Shown: piece by piece, positions 1 to 7,876 of the stretch
Layout of the letters: every line of letters starts with the position of its first letter
Position numbering within the stretch: position 1 is the stretch's first letter
Assembly (NCBI RefSeq): GCF_015277855.1
Contig: NZ_CP063812.1
Location: 620,001 to 684,000, forward strand
DNA length: 64,000 nt
Reading direction: 5' to 3'
From: Microbacterium cremeum
GTDB taxonomy: Bacteria; Actinomycetota; Actinomycetes; Actinomycetales; Microbacteriaceae
The notes under the pieces: model-generated
What the model saw: only the letters and a program-made list of their open reading frames with translations
Databases searched by the model: none
What the model was told of the DNA's origin: nothing
Made by a program: the position numbers and the translations under genes

Positions 1-1104
1 TTCTACGTCCTGACGCGAGACTTCAAGACGTTCACGTATCCGCCGGCGACGTGGCAGGACACCGGGTACGCGCGGATCGACTCCACGGTGACGAGGATCG
101 GCGACTACTACTACCGATTCACCAAGAACGAGGAGAGCGGCGCGGCCGGCATCCTGGAGGCGGGCAAGGACATCTTCCTGGAGCGGTCGAAGGTGCTCAC
201 GTCTCCCACGACGCAGTCGAACTGGTCGGGTAACCCCGAGACGACGTGGCAGCTCACCGACACCCGGATGACGAGCCTCGAGACCGGGCAGTCGGGTGAG
301 GGTCCGCAGGTGGTCAAGCTGAACGACGGCGACCCGAACAACAACGCGGCGGGCGACGGGTACGTGTTCCTCGTCGACAACTACGGGGCGGGCGGCTACC
401 GCGCGTTCGTCACGTCGGAGCAGGCCATCGCGTCCAGCACGCAGGCCGACCGGCTGTCGCACCGGGCGGAGTGGAACGTCCGGCCCATCGGCGGCCTGCC
501 GGCGAGCCCGCGACACGGCTCGTTCGTGAGCGTGACGCAGTCCGTGCTCGACGCGATGCACGGCTGGACCGCCGTCGAAGCGGTCGACTCGGTCACCGAG
601 CTCACCGTCGACGGCCGCACCGCCACAGCCCGGGTGACCGCGGCCGACGAGGGCGAGGTCGCCGGGACGGTGACGTTCTCGGGCGGCCAGTGGAGCGCCA
701 CCGTCGACCTGGACGGCGGCACCGCGACCGTCGACGTGCCCGACGGTGTGTCGTCGGTCACGGCGCACTACGACGGCTACGGCGACGACCTGGTCGCCGT
801 CTCGACCTCGGAGACGGTGTCGCTCGGCCTCGACCTCGCGGCCACCGCCATCACGCGCTGCGTCGCCGGCAAGGTCACCGAAGTCGTCAGCGTCTCCAAC
901 CGCGACGACGTCACCGCCTCGGTCACGGTCGAGGGTCGCTACGGCAGCAAGACGGTGTCGCTCGCCGCGGGCAAGACCGTCTCGGTCAGCTTCACGACGC
1001 GTGCCACCGCCATCGTCGCCGGCACCGTGACCGTGACCGCCACGGCGGGCGACGGCCGCACCCACTCGTCGACGACGATCGTGCCGGCCGCCACCTGCCA
1101 GTAG
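1..1104 (+). CDS. Secreted GH43-like glycosidase, C-terminal part (5' end outside window)
   Basis: The reading frame is open from the first base and ends at TAG 1102-1104, so only the last ~367 codons are present. The first ~170 residues read like a late blade of a five-bladed beta-propeller glycosidase of the GH43 (arabinanase/xylosidase) type, with aromatic-rich text such as GDYYYRFTKNE and FVLERSK-like segments and a short blade near YVFLVDNYG. The last ~180 residues are Thr/Val/Ser-rich and read as two bacterial Ig-like or beta-sandwich modules (for example ELTVDGRTATARVT), typical of extracellular enzymes. The catalytic residues lie upstream and cannot be checked. The family call is from sequence texture and is moderate; the truncation is certain. 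Confidence 0.55.
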   Translation, partial: FYVLTRDFKTFTYPPATWQDTGYARIDSTVTRIGDYYYRFTKNEESGAAGILEAGKDIFLERSKVLTSPTTQSNWSGNPETTWQLTDTRMTSLETGQSGEGPQVVKLNDGDPNNNAAGDGYVFLVDNYGAGGYRAFVTSEQAIASSTQADRLSHRAEWNVRPIGGLPASPRHGSFVSVTQSVLDAMHGWTAVEAVDSVTELTVDGRTATARVTAADEGEVAGTVTFSGGQWSATVDLDGGTATVDVPDGVSSVTAHYDGYGDDLVAVSTSETVSLGLDLAATAITRCVAGKVTEVVSVSNRDDVTASVTVEGRYGSKTVSLAAGKTVSVSFTTRATAIVAGTVTVTATAGDGRTHSSTTIVPAATCQ

Positions 1105-1207
1105 ACCTCGGTCGCTCCGCACGGCGCGGGTTCCGGTCGCGGAACCCGCGCCGCTCGCGGGATACTGAGGGTCGCCTTCTCCACCGACCATCCAGGGAAA
1201 CTCACTC

Positions 1208-2152
1208 ATGGCTCGAACCCCCGCATCCGGAACCCAGCACGCGCTCCGCGCCGGCGATTACGAGGCGGTCATCGCGAGCGTCGGCGCGACGCTGCGCTCG
1301 CTGACGCACCGCGGGCGTGATCTCGTGGTGCCGTTCGACGCCGACGAGGTGCGCCCCGCGCACCGCGGCGCGACCCTGGCGCCGTGGCCGAACCGCGTCG
1401 TCGACGGCGCCTACTCGTTCGGCGGGCGCCAGTTCCAGCTGGCACTCACCGAGCCGGCGCGCTCCCACGCCCTGCACGGGCTCGCGACCTGGCTCGACTT
1501 CGAGGCGATCGACAAGGGCCCCGACCACGTGACCCTCGCCGCGGTCGTCCAGCCGCAGACCGCGTACCCGTGGCGGATCATCGTCATCACGCGCTTCGAG
1601 CTGGGCCCTGACGGGCTCACGCAGTCGGTGACCGCGCGCAACGAGAGCACCGAGCCGGCGCCGTGGGGCACGGGCCCCCACCCGTACCTCGTCGCCGGCG
1701 ACGGCCGCGTCGACGACTGGACCCTCGAGCTGCCGGCCCAGCAGGTGCTCGCTGTCACGCCCGACCGCCTCATCCCGACCGAGCTCGTCGGGGTCGACGC
1801 GGAGGACCCGGAGCGCTTCGACTTCCGCACTGCGCGGCGCATCGGCGCGGCCGAGATCGACCACGCGTACACCGGGCTCGTCCGCGACGACGACGGCACG
1901 ACGACCGTGCGCGTGACGGTCGCCGACGGCACGGGGGTCTCGATGTCGTGGGATTCCGCGTGCCCGTGGGTGCAGGTGCACACCGCCGACAAGCCCGAGC
2001 CCGCGCAGAGCCGGCTGGGCCTCGCAGTCGAGCCGATGACGTGCGCGCCCGACGCGTTCAACGCCTCGCGCTACGCCTACGACGCGGGGCTCATCGTGGT
2101 CGAGCCCGAGGCATCCGCCACCGCTTCCTGGCGCATCGCGGCCATCGCCTGA
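1208..2152 (+). CDS. Aldose 1-epimerase family protein (mutarotase)
   Basis: This 314-residue protein matches the GalM/YeaD fold family that interconverts alpha and beta anomers of hexoses in the cytoplasm. Visible landmarks are the early APWPNRVVDG segment (residues ~58-67), HALHGL with His90, GPHPYL with His158 in the position of the second conserved histidine, and DHAYTGL near residue 220. Length is normal for the family. It starts at ATG 1208, about 100 bp behind the glycosidase, and may act on sugars released by it. Substrate cannot be told from sequence. Confidence 0.85.
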   Translation: MARTPASGTQHALRAGDYEAVIASVGATLRSLTHRGRDLVVPFDADEVRPAHRGATLAPWPNRVVDGAYSFGGRQFQLALTEPARSHALHGLATWLDFEAIDKGPDHVTLAAVVQPQTAYPWRIIVITRFELGPDGLTQSVTARNESTEPAPWGTGPHPYLVAGDGRVDDWTLELPAQQVLAVTPDRLIPTELVGVDAEDPERFDFRTARRIGAAEIDHAYTGLVRDDDGTTTVRVTVADGTGVSMSWDSACPWVQVHTADKPEPAQSRLGLAVEPMTCAPDAFNASRYAYDAGLIVVEPEASATASWRIAAIA

Positions 2153-2171
2153 GGTTCGTTCCGGGCGCGGA

Positions 2172-2198
2172 TGTCACACCGCGGGCACGACCGGTGTC
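2172..2198 (+). promoter_or_regulatory. ECF41-type promoter upstream of the CMD-like gene
   Basis: TGTCACA at 2172-2178 is followed after 16 bases by TGTC at 2195-2198. The published ECF41 consensus is TGTCACA, a spacer of about 16 bases, then CGTC, so this matches with one change in the -10 element. It lies 31 bp before the start codon of the carboxymuconolactone-decarboxylase-like gene, whose downstream neighbour is an ECF41 sigma factor. Confidence 0.75.
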
Positions 2199-2229
2199 TT
2201 CATGTTCAAGGACCCACCTTGGAGGAGAC

Positions 2230-2820
2230 ATGACCGGAACCACCCGCGTCCCCACGACCGAGATCACCGGCGTCTACGGCGGTGTGCTGAAATTCGCGAT
2301 GCGCAAGATGCTCGGCGACGTGCCCGAGTCGGCAGGTGTGCTGTGGCACCACCCTGCGGTGTTCAAGGGCCTCATGGGCATCAACGCCAAGGCCGAGAAG
2401 TGGGACGAGCTCGACAAGGGCTTGGGCGTGCTCGCGCACATGGCGACCGCCGCGACGGTGGGCTGCACCGCGTGCCTCGACCTCAACTACTTCATGGCGC
2501 ACCGCCGCGGGCTCGATGAGGCGAAGGTGCGCGAGGTACCGCGGTGGCGCGAGTCGACGGTGTTCACACCGCTCGAGCGGCGCGTCATGGCGTACGCCGA
2601 GGCGATGAGCCAGACGCCGCCTGCGGTCACCGACGAGATGTCGGCGCAGCTGCTCGACGAACTCGGCGCTCCCGCGCTCGTGGAGTTGACCGCCCGCGTC
2701 GCGATCATGAACACCGCGTCGCGCATGAACATCGCGCTCGGCATCCATTCCGAGGAGTATGCGGCCGCATGCGGCCTGCCGCCCCTCGCCGAGCGGAGCC
2801 CCGTAGGCTCGGCGGCATGA
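2230..2820 (+). CDS. Carboxymuconolactone decarboxylase (CMD/AhpD-like) family protein
   Basis: The 196-residue product is a helical AhpD/CMD-like protein. It carries a redox CxxC motif in GCTACLDLNYFMAHRRG (about residues 78-94), the arrangement seen in alkylhydroperoxidase D-type proteins, so a peroxidase or thiol-redox role is more likely than lactone decarboxylation. The start at ATG 2230 is chosen for the strong GGAGGAG ribosome site at 2221. Its stop overlaps the start of the sigma factor gene (ATGA at 2817), so the two are translationally coupled. A CMD-type gene next to an ECF41 sigma factor is the classic ECF41 context, and the ECF41-like promoter at 2172 suggests direct control. Confidence 0.85.
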   Translation: MTGTTRVPTTEITGVYGGVLKFAMRKMLGDVPESAGVLWHHPAVFKGLMGINAKAEKWDELDKGLGVLAHMATAATVGCTACLDLNYFMAHRRGLDEAKVREVPRWRESTVFTPLERRVMAYAEAMSQTPPAVTDEMSAQLLDELGAPALVELTARVAIMNTASRMNIALGIHSEEYAAACGLPPLAERSPVGSAA

Positions 2821-3707
2821 GCACCCCCGCCGGGGCCGCCGACCCCTTCGTCGAGCACCGCGGCCTGCTGTTCACGGTCGCGTACGAGATGCTGGGCTCC
2901 GCCGCCGACGCCGAGGACGTCCTGCAGGAGTCATGGCTGCGCTGGGCCGCCGTCGACCGCGACACCGTGCGCGACGAGCGGGCCTACCTGGTGCGCGTCG
3001 TCACGCGGCAGGCGCTCAACCACCTCCGGTCGGTGTCGCGACGGCGCGAGGACTACGTGGGGGAGTGGCTGCCCGAGCCGCTGCTGACGAGCCCCGACGT
3101 GGCCGACGACGTCGAGCTCGCCGAGAACGTCTCGATCGCGATGCTCACAGTGCTCGAGACGCTCGCACCGACCGAGCGCGCGGTGTTCGTGCTGCGCGAG
3201 GTCTTCGACATGCCTTACGACGAGATCGCGGACGCGGTCGAGAAGTCGCCCGCGTCGGTGCGGCAGATCGCGCATCGCGCCCGCGACCACGTCGCGGCCC
3301 GGCGTCCGCGCGTGCAGGTCGCGCGGTCGGAGCACGAGCAGGTCGTGGAGCAGCTCGCGCGGGCCGTGAACACCGGCGACCTGCAGGCGCTCATGGATGT
3401 GCTCGCGCCGGATGTGGTCTCGGTCGCCGACGGCGGCGGTCGCGTGCGCGGGGCCGCACGCCGGCCGGTGATCGGTGCGGAGAAGCTGGCGAAGTACCTC
3501 ATGCACGGAGTCGCGAAGTACGCCGGACGCATGACGCTGTCGCCCATACTCGTCAACGGGCAGCCCGGTCTGCGCATGGATGTCGACGGCGAGATCGCCG
3601 GCGTGGTGACCGTCACCGTCGAGAACGGGAAGGTGAGCCGCATCTATTCGATCGCCAACCCCGAGAAGCTTGAGCACGTCGACGCGGTGATGCCCCTCAG
3701 CCGCTGA
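2817..3707 (+). CDS. ECF41-group RNA polymerase sigma factor (SigJ-like)
   Basis: This 296-residue sigma-70 family protein has region 2 at residues ~10-80 (AEDVLQESWLRW), region 4 at ~105-165 (VFVLREVFDMPYDEIADAV) and a C-terminal SnoaL-like extension of about 110 residues. The linker WLPEPL and the extension motif DGGGRVRGAARRPV are the signatures of group ECF41, whose C-terminal domain replaces a separate anti-sigma factor and tunes activity. It overlaps the CMD-like gene by ATGA. The signal sensed is not known for the group. A second ECF41 gene lies at 55506-56420. Confidence 0.93.
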   Translation: MSTPAGAADPFVEHRGLLFTVAYEMLGSAADAEDVLQESWLRWAAVDRDTVRDERAYLVRVVTRQALNHLRSVSRRREDYVGEWLPEPLLTSPDVADDVELAENVSIAMLTVLETLAPTERAVFVLREVFDMPYDEIADAVEKSPASVRQIAHRARDHVAARRPRVQVARSEHEQVVEQLARAVNTGDLQALMDVLAPDVVSVADGGGRVRGAARRPVIGAEKLAKYLMHGVAKYAGRMTLSPILVNGQPGLRMDVDGEIAGVVTVTVENGKVSRIYSIANPEKLEHVDAVMPLSR

Positions 3708-3924
3708 TCGGCGGCGGGGTGCACTGATGCTGCGGACCGGCGTCGGGGGCGACGAACGCGGGCCGGCCCCCCGGGCGGCCCTGTGTCGCTCGTCTGCGCC
3801 CCGGCGCCGAGTCCGCTGCGTCCGCGCCCGTCCCCGCGACGGGGCTCGGGGGCAGACGACGAAGGAGCTCCGATGCCTCGGAGCCCTTCGCGGTCAGGCG
3901 AGGCGCTCGCCGTGAGGCGCGGGG

Positions 3925-4125
3925 TCAGGTGTCGTCCCGCAGGTCTTCCTTGATGTCGTTACGCGCCTTCACCGAGTCGCGTTCCGCCTCGGCCTTCTTG
4001 GCCTCCGACTCGGCCTTCATCTCGTCGACCTTGTCGCCGATGCGGTCGGTGGTGTCTTCCCACGTGTCCTTGACCTTCTCGCCCATGGCTTTGGCCGTCT
4101 CTTTGGCGTCGTCCATGAATCCCAT
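3925..4125 (-). CDS. Small charged helical protein (CsbD/YtxH-like)
   Basis: The 66-residue product is almost entirely charged amphipathic helix: an MGFMDDAKETAKAMGEKVKD start followed by repeating Glu/Lys/Asp segments (KVDEMKAESEAKKAEAERD). This pattern resembles CsbD-like or LEA-like stress proteins of actinobacteria, but no diagnostic motif is present. The start at 4125 is set by GAGAGGAG a few bases upstream on the minus strand; an upstream in-frame methionine lacks such a site. It stands alone, with a gene-free 150 bp on the SDR side. Confidence 0.75.
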   Translation of the reverse strand: MGFMDDAKETAKAMGEKVKDTWEDTTDRIGDKVDEMKAESEAKKAEAERDSVKARNDIKEDLRDDT

Positions 4126-4275
4126 GCGTGTCTCCTCTCGTGAGGGCGTACTTCGACGGTACGAAGACACGGGTCGCGAAGCAGGGGGCTTGCGCCCTGG
4201 GCAACCGCTTGCTACACGGCCGCCCGCTGGTACGGGGCAGACGCGGGGAGGGCAGGCGCAGGGCGGCGCGGGATC

Positions 4276-5124
4276 TCAGCGCAGCGGCGTCACCGTGTCG
4301 ATGGCATCGCGCAGCGGGCGCCGCATCACCGACCAGTACCGGGTCGGCGCCACGCGCACGAGCACATCGACCAGCCGCGACTCGCGCCCGATCATCGTGC
4401 GGGGCCGGCGCCGGACCGTCGCGTCGACGATGCGGGCCGCGGCATCCGTCGGCTCGGTGTGGTACATCGCCGCCTGCGCGGCGGCGGCCCGCTGCGCGAC
4501 GGCGGGGTCGATCGCCGCGGCGTAGCGGCCGTGCAGGATGATGCCGGTCTTCACGCCCGCGGGGTAGATCGCGCCGACCGTGACGGTGGAGCGCTCGAGC
4601 TCGTGCCGTAGCGACTCGGTGAACCCCCGCACTGCGAACTTGCTCATCGCGTACGGGATGCGCCCCGCGGGGGCGGCGAGACCGTAGATCGAGACGAGGT
4701 GCGAGATGTGGGCCGCCGGCTCGCGACGGAGCGCCGGCAGCAGCGCCTTCGTGACGTTCACCGTGCCCCACAGGTTCACGTCCATCAGCCAGCGCATCTC
4801 TTCCATCGTCAGCTGGTCGACATCGCCCAGCATCGACGATCCGGCGCATGTGATCAGCGCCTGGATCCGGGGGTGGGATGCCTCGACCTCGGCCGCGAGC
4901 GACAGAACGGCGTCGTCGTCGGTGAGGTCGACGACGTGCGTGGTGTGGCCGGTGCCCTCGAGCACTGCCGCGACCGACGCGAGACCCTCCGCGTTGCGGT
5001 CCAGGAGCGCCACCCGCGCGCCCCGCGCGGCGAGCTGCTTCGCGACCTCGGCGCCCATGCCGGCTGCGGCCCCGGTGATCACGGCCGTCCTGCCGCGCAC
5101 GTCCAGCCGCCGCATCCTGCCCAT
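4276..5124 (-). CDS. SDR-family oxidoreductase
   Basis: The 282-residue enzyme is a classical short-chain dehydrogenase/reductase. It shows the nucleotide-binding TGAAAGMG motif (residues ~18-25), a CAGSS segment in place of the usual NNAG, and the catalytic Ser with Tyr-x-x-x-Lys in VSIYGLAAPAGRIPYAMSKF. Asp at the end of the second strand (LLDRN) favours NAD(H) over NADP(H). The C-terminal ~60 residues, rich in Arg (RRRPRTMIGRESRLVDVLVR), resemble SDRs acting on lipid-like or bulky alcohols. Substrate is unknown. It is transcribed away from the gene at 5230. Confidence 0.88.
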   Translation of the reverse strand: MGRMRRLDVRGRTAVITGAAAGMGAEVAKQLAARGARVALLDRNAEGLASVAAVLEGTGHTTHVVDLTDDDAVLSLAAEVEASHPRIQALITCAGSSMLGDVDQLTMEEMRWLMDVNLWGTVNVTKALLPALRREPAAHISHLVSIYGLAAPAGRIPYAMSKFAVRGFTESLRHELERSTVTVGAIYPAGVKTGIILHGRYAAAIDPAVAQRAAAAQAAMYHTEPTDAAARIVDATVRRRPRTMIGRESRLVDVLVRVAPTRYWSVMRRPLRDAIDTVTPLR

Positions 5125-5229
5125 GTGTCCGCCTCTCGTCGCCCCGCCCGCCTTCGCGCCGGCCGCCCCCTACGATTCTCGCCGAGTCGTGAGCGCTCAC
5201 GGGACGCTAGCCTTTCCGAGGGAGGTGCG

Positions 5230-5874
5230 ATGGGCAAGACCGCAGAGGCGATCGCCGAGGGCGTGTCCATCGCGTCCGCCGCGGCGCGCCTGACGATCCG
5301 CAACCGCATCGTCGTCGGCACGATCGCCAACGACGAGCCGTTCGACGTCGCCGGCTTCGGCCCCTTCGCGCGCGAGACGCTGCTGTCGCTCGCCGAGGAA
5401 CAGGAGGCGGCGGCCGAGCTCGCCAAGCGCCAGCGCAAGAAGGCGTGGGGCAAGTTCAGCGACCCCGACGGCACCCACGACTACCGCGATCGCGACACGC
5501 GCAACCTCCGCAAACGCCATCGCCAGTACGTCGGCGTCGCCAAGGAGCTGCGCCGCATGGCCGATGACCCGCACGTCGTGCGCACCCTCGTCGAGCAGTC
5601 GCGCGATGCCGCGTGGGGCGACGTCGAGGCGAACCTGCAGCGGCGCCTGCGGGTCGAAGGCATGCGCCCCGAGCTCGACCCCGACTACGAGCGCATGCGT
5701 TCCGCGCGCATGCAGTCGATCCGGCTCGTCGACCTGCCTCGCCTGGCCGCGCATCGCCGTCGCCCGGGCGACGATCACGCCGGCGAAGAGGCGACGGATG
5801 CCGAGCCCGCCGTGGCCGACGAGTCACCGGCTCGCCGCGTGTCTGGCATCGACCTGAGCGAGCTCGACTCCTGA
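5230..5874 (+). CDS. Uncharacterised protein, basic helical
   Basis: I do not recognise a named family. The 214-residue product begins with a small-residue helix (MGKTAEAIAEGVSIASAAAR), has a region with FGPFARETLLSLAEEQEAAAELAKRQRKKAW and a long Arg/Glu-rich helical middle, and ends in an acidic tail (GIDLSELDS). No membrane segment or signal peptide is seen. Start ATG 5230 has GAGGGAGGTG just upstream. It looks like a cytoplasmic, possibly nucleic-acid- or ribosome-associated protein, but this is only from charge. Confidence 0.7.
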   Translation: MGKTAEAIAEGVSIASAAARLTIRNRIVVGTIANDEPFDVAGFGPFARETLLSLAEEQEAAAELAKRQRKKAWGKFSDPDGTHDYRDRDTRNLRKRHRQYVGVAKELRRMADDPHVVRTLVEQSRDAAWGDVEANLQRRLRVEGMRPELDPDYERMRSARMQSIRLVDLPRLAAHRRRPGDDHAGEEATDAEPAVADESPARRVSGIDLSELDS

Positions 5875-5905
5875 CTCTGTCGCCGGCAGCGACTACGCTC
5901 GCGGC

Positions 5906-6340
5906 GTGGGCACTGACGCCGGCTCGGAGCACTCGATGACCTTTCCGCCCGAGCATCCGCTCGTGCAGCGGGTGCGTGGGCTGTGCGCGCCGTACCCCGA
6001 GCTGGCCGAGGTGATCTCGCACGGTCGCTGCACCTTCCGCGCCGGCAAGCGCCAGTTCGCGATCGTGGGCGCGGCGCACGATGACCGCGGTGCTGTGCTT
6101 TTCATCCCCGACGAGCTCGAGCGCCCGGCGTTGCTCCCGCGCGACGACGTCTTCGTCCCTCCATACGAGGGCGCGTACGGCTGGCTCGCACTGCGTGCGG
6201 AAGCGGACTCCGGCGACTGGGACCTGCTCGCCGAGCTGCTCGACACCTCGTATCGCCGGGTCGCCCTGCAGCGCCAGTTGCGCGCACTCGACGCAGGCGA
6301 AAGCGACTCCGCTGCCGATTCGCGCCGCGGCCGGGCGTGA
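5906..6340 (+). CDS. MmcQ/YjbR family protein
   Basis: The 144-residue product resembles the YjbR/MmcQ fold (a CyaY-like DNA-binding domain): the segment HPLVQRVRGLCAPYPELAEVISHGRCTFRAGKRQFAIV near the start and PYEGAYGWLALRAEADSGDWDLLAELLDTSYRRVA near the end are characteristic. The listed start is GTG 5906; ATG 5936 is in frame and keeps the whole domain, so the true start may be 30 bp later. It is followed 40 bp later by the tRNA-Arg gene. Confidence 0.85.
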   Translation: MGTDAGSEHSMTFPPEHPLVQRVRGLCAPYPELAEVISHGRCTFRAGKRQFAIVGAAHDDRGAVLFIPDELERPALLPRDDVFVPPYEGAYGWLALRAEADSGDWDLLAELLDTSYRRVALQRQLRALDAGESDSAADSRRGRA

Positions 6341-6379
6341 GGTATTCTGGACGACGTTGTGCGCGCGAGCGAGCAACAT

Positions 6380-6452
6380 GCGCCCGTAGCTCAATGGATA
6401 GAGCATCTGACTACGGATCAGAAGGTTAGGGGTTCGAGTCCCTTCGGGCGCG
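6380..6452 (+). tRNA. tRNA-Arg (anticodon ACG)
   Basis: A full cloverleaf can be drawn: acceptor GCGCCCG (6380-6386) pairs with CGGGCGC (6445-6451), the D-arm contains GCTCAATGGATAGAGC, the anticodon stem-loop is CTGACTACGGATCAG with anticodon ACG, and the T-arm loop is TTCGAGT. The CCA end is not encoded. The 3' half of this gene is repeated at 13235, marking it as the insertion site of a genomic island. Confidence 0.95.
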
Positions 6453-6471
6453 CACTGTGTTGAGACAGTAC
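6407..6471 (+). repeat. Left attachment repeat (attL-like), 3' half of tRNA-Arg plus 19 bp
   Basis: The 65 bases from the anticodon stem to 19 bases past the tRNA end recur at 13235-13300 with a single inserted T. Such a repeat of a tRNA 3' end is the mark left by site-specific integration. The copy here belongs to the intact tRNA. Confidence 0.88.
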
Positions 6472-6477
6472 TGATCG

Positions 6478-6503
6478 AAAACCCGCGGATCTCCGCGGGT
6501 TTT
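6478..6503 (+). terminator. Rho-independent terminator after tRNA-Arg
   Basis: Arms AAAACCCGCGGA and TCCGCGGGTTTT form a 12-bp stem with a 2-base loop and end in a T run. Because it lies beyond the attachment repeat, it probably arrived with the island and replaces the original terminator now at 13308. Confidence 0.85.
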
Positions 6504-6730
6504 CGTGTCTCCGGGGCGGCTCGCATCCTTCTGATTCCGCGGTGGTGCACTCTGACCACAGCGGAGACCGCCATGGCCACAACCCAGCGGCGAAGCTTCA
6601 CGCGCTCGCCCTAATTCGGTCCTGCCCCTTAGTCGATCCGCCATCGCGCGCAGCGGACGGCGCGGAGCTGCGATCACGGGTGATTTGCGCGCGGATGACG
6701 ACCGCCATCCGTTCGCGAGGCAGTTCGAAT

Positions 6731-7343
6731 ATGCTCGCGCTCGTGACGCCAAAGACTGCGAGTGATGTCAACGCCGAACTCGAGGCCCGCTATCGAGACG
6801 ACCCCGCGTACCGGGCCGCCGTCGATGCGCGTGAAGCATCAGTCCGCGCCCGTGCCGAGCAAAGACAGCGAAACCTAGCTCCGTTCACGCAGGCGCTGGA
6901 ACAAGCAGGTGTATCCGAGACATCAGATCGCGGCACGGGGCGGCGTCACGCCGACCCACGAATATTCGAGATCGCATTCAAACACCTAGATAGGTCTGGT
7001 TACGACGACGAGACTCGGGCAACGATTGCTAGAAGCTTCGAGACTCGTGGGGCCGCGCCCCACTGGGATCGTCTGGAAGCGCTGTATCTGGCCGCGGACG
7101 GTCCGCAGGAGCGTGAGGCGCTGGCGGCTGCACTCTCAACGTGCGCCAAAGCAGCCAATGTCGGCCAGATGAAACGGATTTGTCCGAACGCCGGAGCTGG
7201 GAAGCAGCCGGATACTTTTCCTCCGGCCCATTAATCGACTGGACCGCCAAGGCGGGCGGGAATTCGTCCTCGCGATGATTGGCGATCCCGATCTGGGGGT
7301 GGAGGCCGACCGCATCCGTCGGCGCGTGTCCCGGAACGCCTGA
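6731..7343 (+). pseudogene. Island gene broken by a frameshift
   Basis: The frame from ATG 6731 reads a helical protein (SDVNAELEARYRDDPAYRAA ... EREALAAALSTCAKAANVGQ) and stops at 7232-7234. From about 7173 the text continues more naturally in the frame whose codons start one base later: GFVRTPELGSSRILFLRPI, then NRLDRQGGREFVLAMIGDPD, ending at TGA 7341-7343. The reconstructed product is ~203 residues and looks like a HEAT-like helical protein. A one-base change near 7170-7180 explains the break; a sequencing error cannot be excluded. The function is not recognised. It converges with the gene at 7373-7777. Confidence 0.65.
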
Positions 7344-7372
7344 AGTCGATCCATGCCGGTCTCGTAGAGCGC

Positions 7373-7777
7373 TCAGATTGCGAGCAGGCGGGTCAAAAGT
7401 TGGTCGCGCTCTTCGTCCGTAACCCAGCGGAAATCTACCTCGACCTCGGTCCCAGCCCCGGCCTCCTGCGCAGCCAGAGGATCAAGCTGGGATAACAGGG
7501 CGGTGTACTTGCCAGCGCCCAAGTTCGCGAATGCTTCCTCCGGGCCGACGTTGTCGCCGGCGTAGGACGACATGCCGCCGTCGGGCGCGATGAACCATTC
7601 CTGTGTTTCTACCCACGCGTCCTGCACCTTTGACAGGCGCCACGACCGATTCGCGTTCCACTCCACGCCACTGCGCGATGCCCGAAAGTACACGTAACCG
7701 ACGATGCGACCCGAGATCGAAAGTTCGCCGAGCTGCATGTCCCAGCGGTGAGGTTGTGACAGGCCGCGGCTGCGCAT
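7373..7777 (-). CDS. Uncharacterised 134-residue island protein
   Basis: I do not recognise the family. The product is rich in beta-type and aromatic segments (LGELSISGRIVGYVYFRASR, EWFIAPDGGMSSYAGDN) and ends in an acidic helix. It lies 99 bp downstream of the SIR2-STAND gene on the same strand, so the two may share a transcript. An alternative start at Met14 (7738) would remove a poorly structured N-terminus; neither has a clear ribosome site. Being next to a toxic-effector candidate it could be an accessory or regulatory partner, which is inference only. Confidence 0.6.
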   Translation of the reverse strand: MRSRGLSQPHRWDMQLGELSISGRIVGYVYFRASRSGVEWNANRSWRLSKVQDAWVETQEWFIAPDGGMSSYAGDNVGPEEAFANLGAGKYTALLSQLDPLAAQEAGAGTEVEVDFRWVTDEERDQLLTRLLAI

Positions 7778-7876
7778 GAACCGACCTTATCGGCGCGCGC
7801 AAGCCCGGCCTGTCCGCTTCGTCCGCACAGCGACCGGTCGACGGGCGCGTGCGCGGTACGCAGTAGGAGGCTCGAG

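Noticed and set aside
3727..3915. 62-codon plus-strand frame between the sigma factor and the small helical protein
   Set aside because: Its text is Arg/Gly/Pro-rich noise with no upstream ribosome site.
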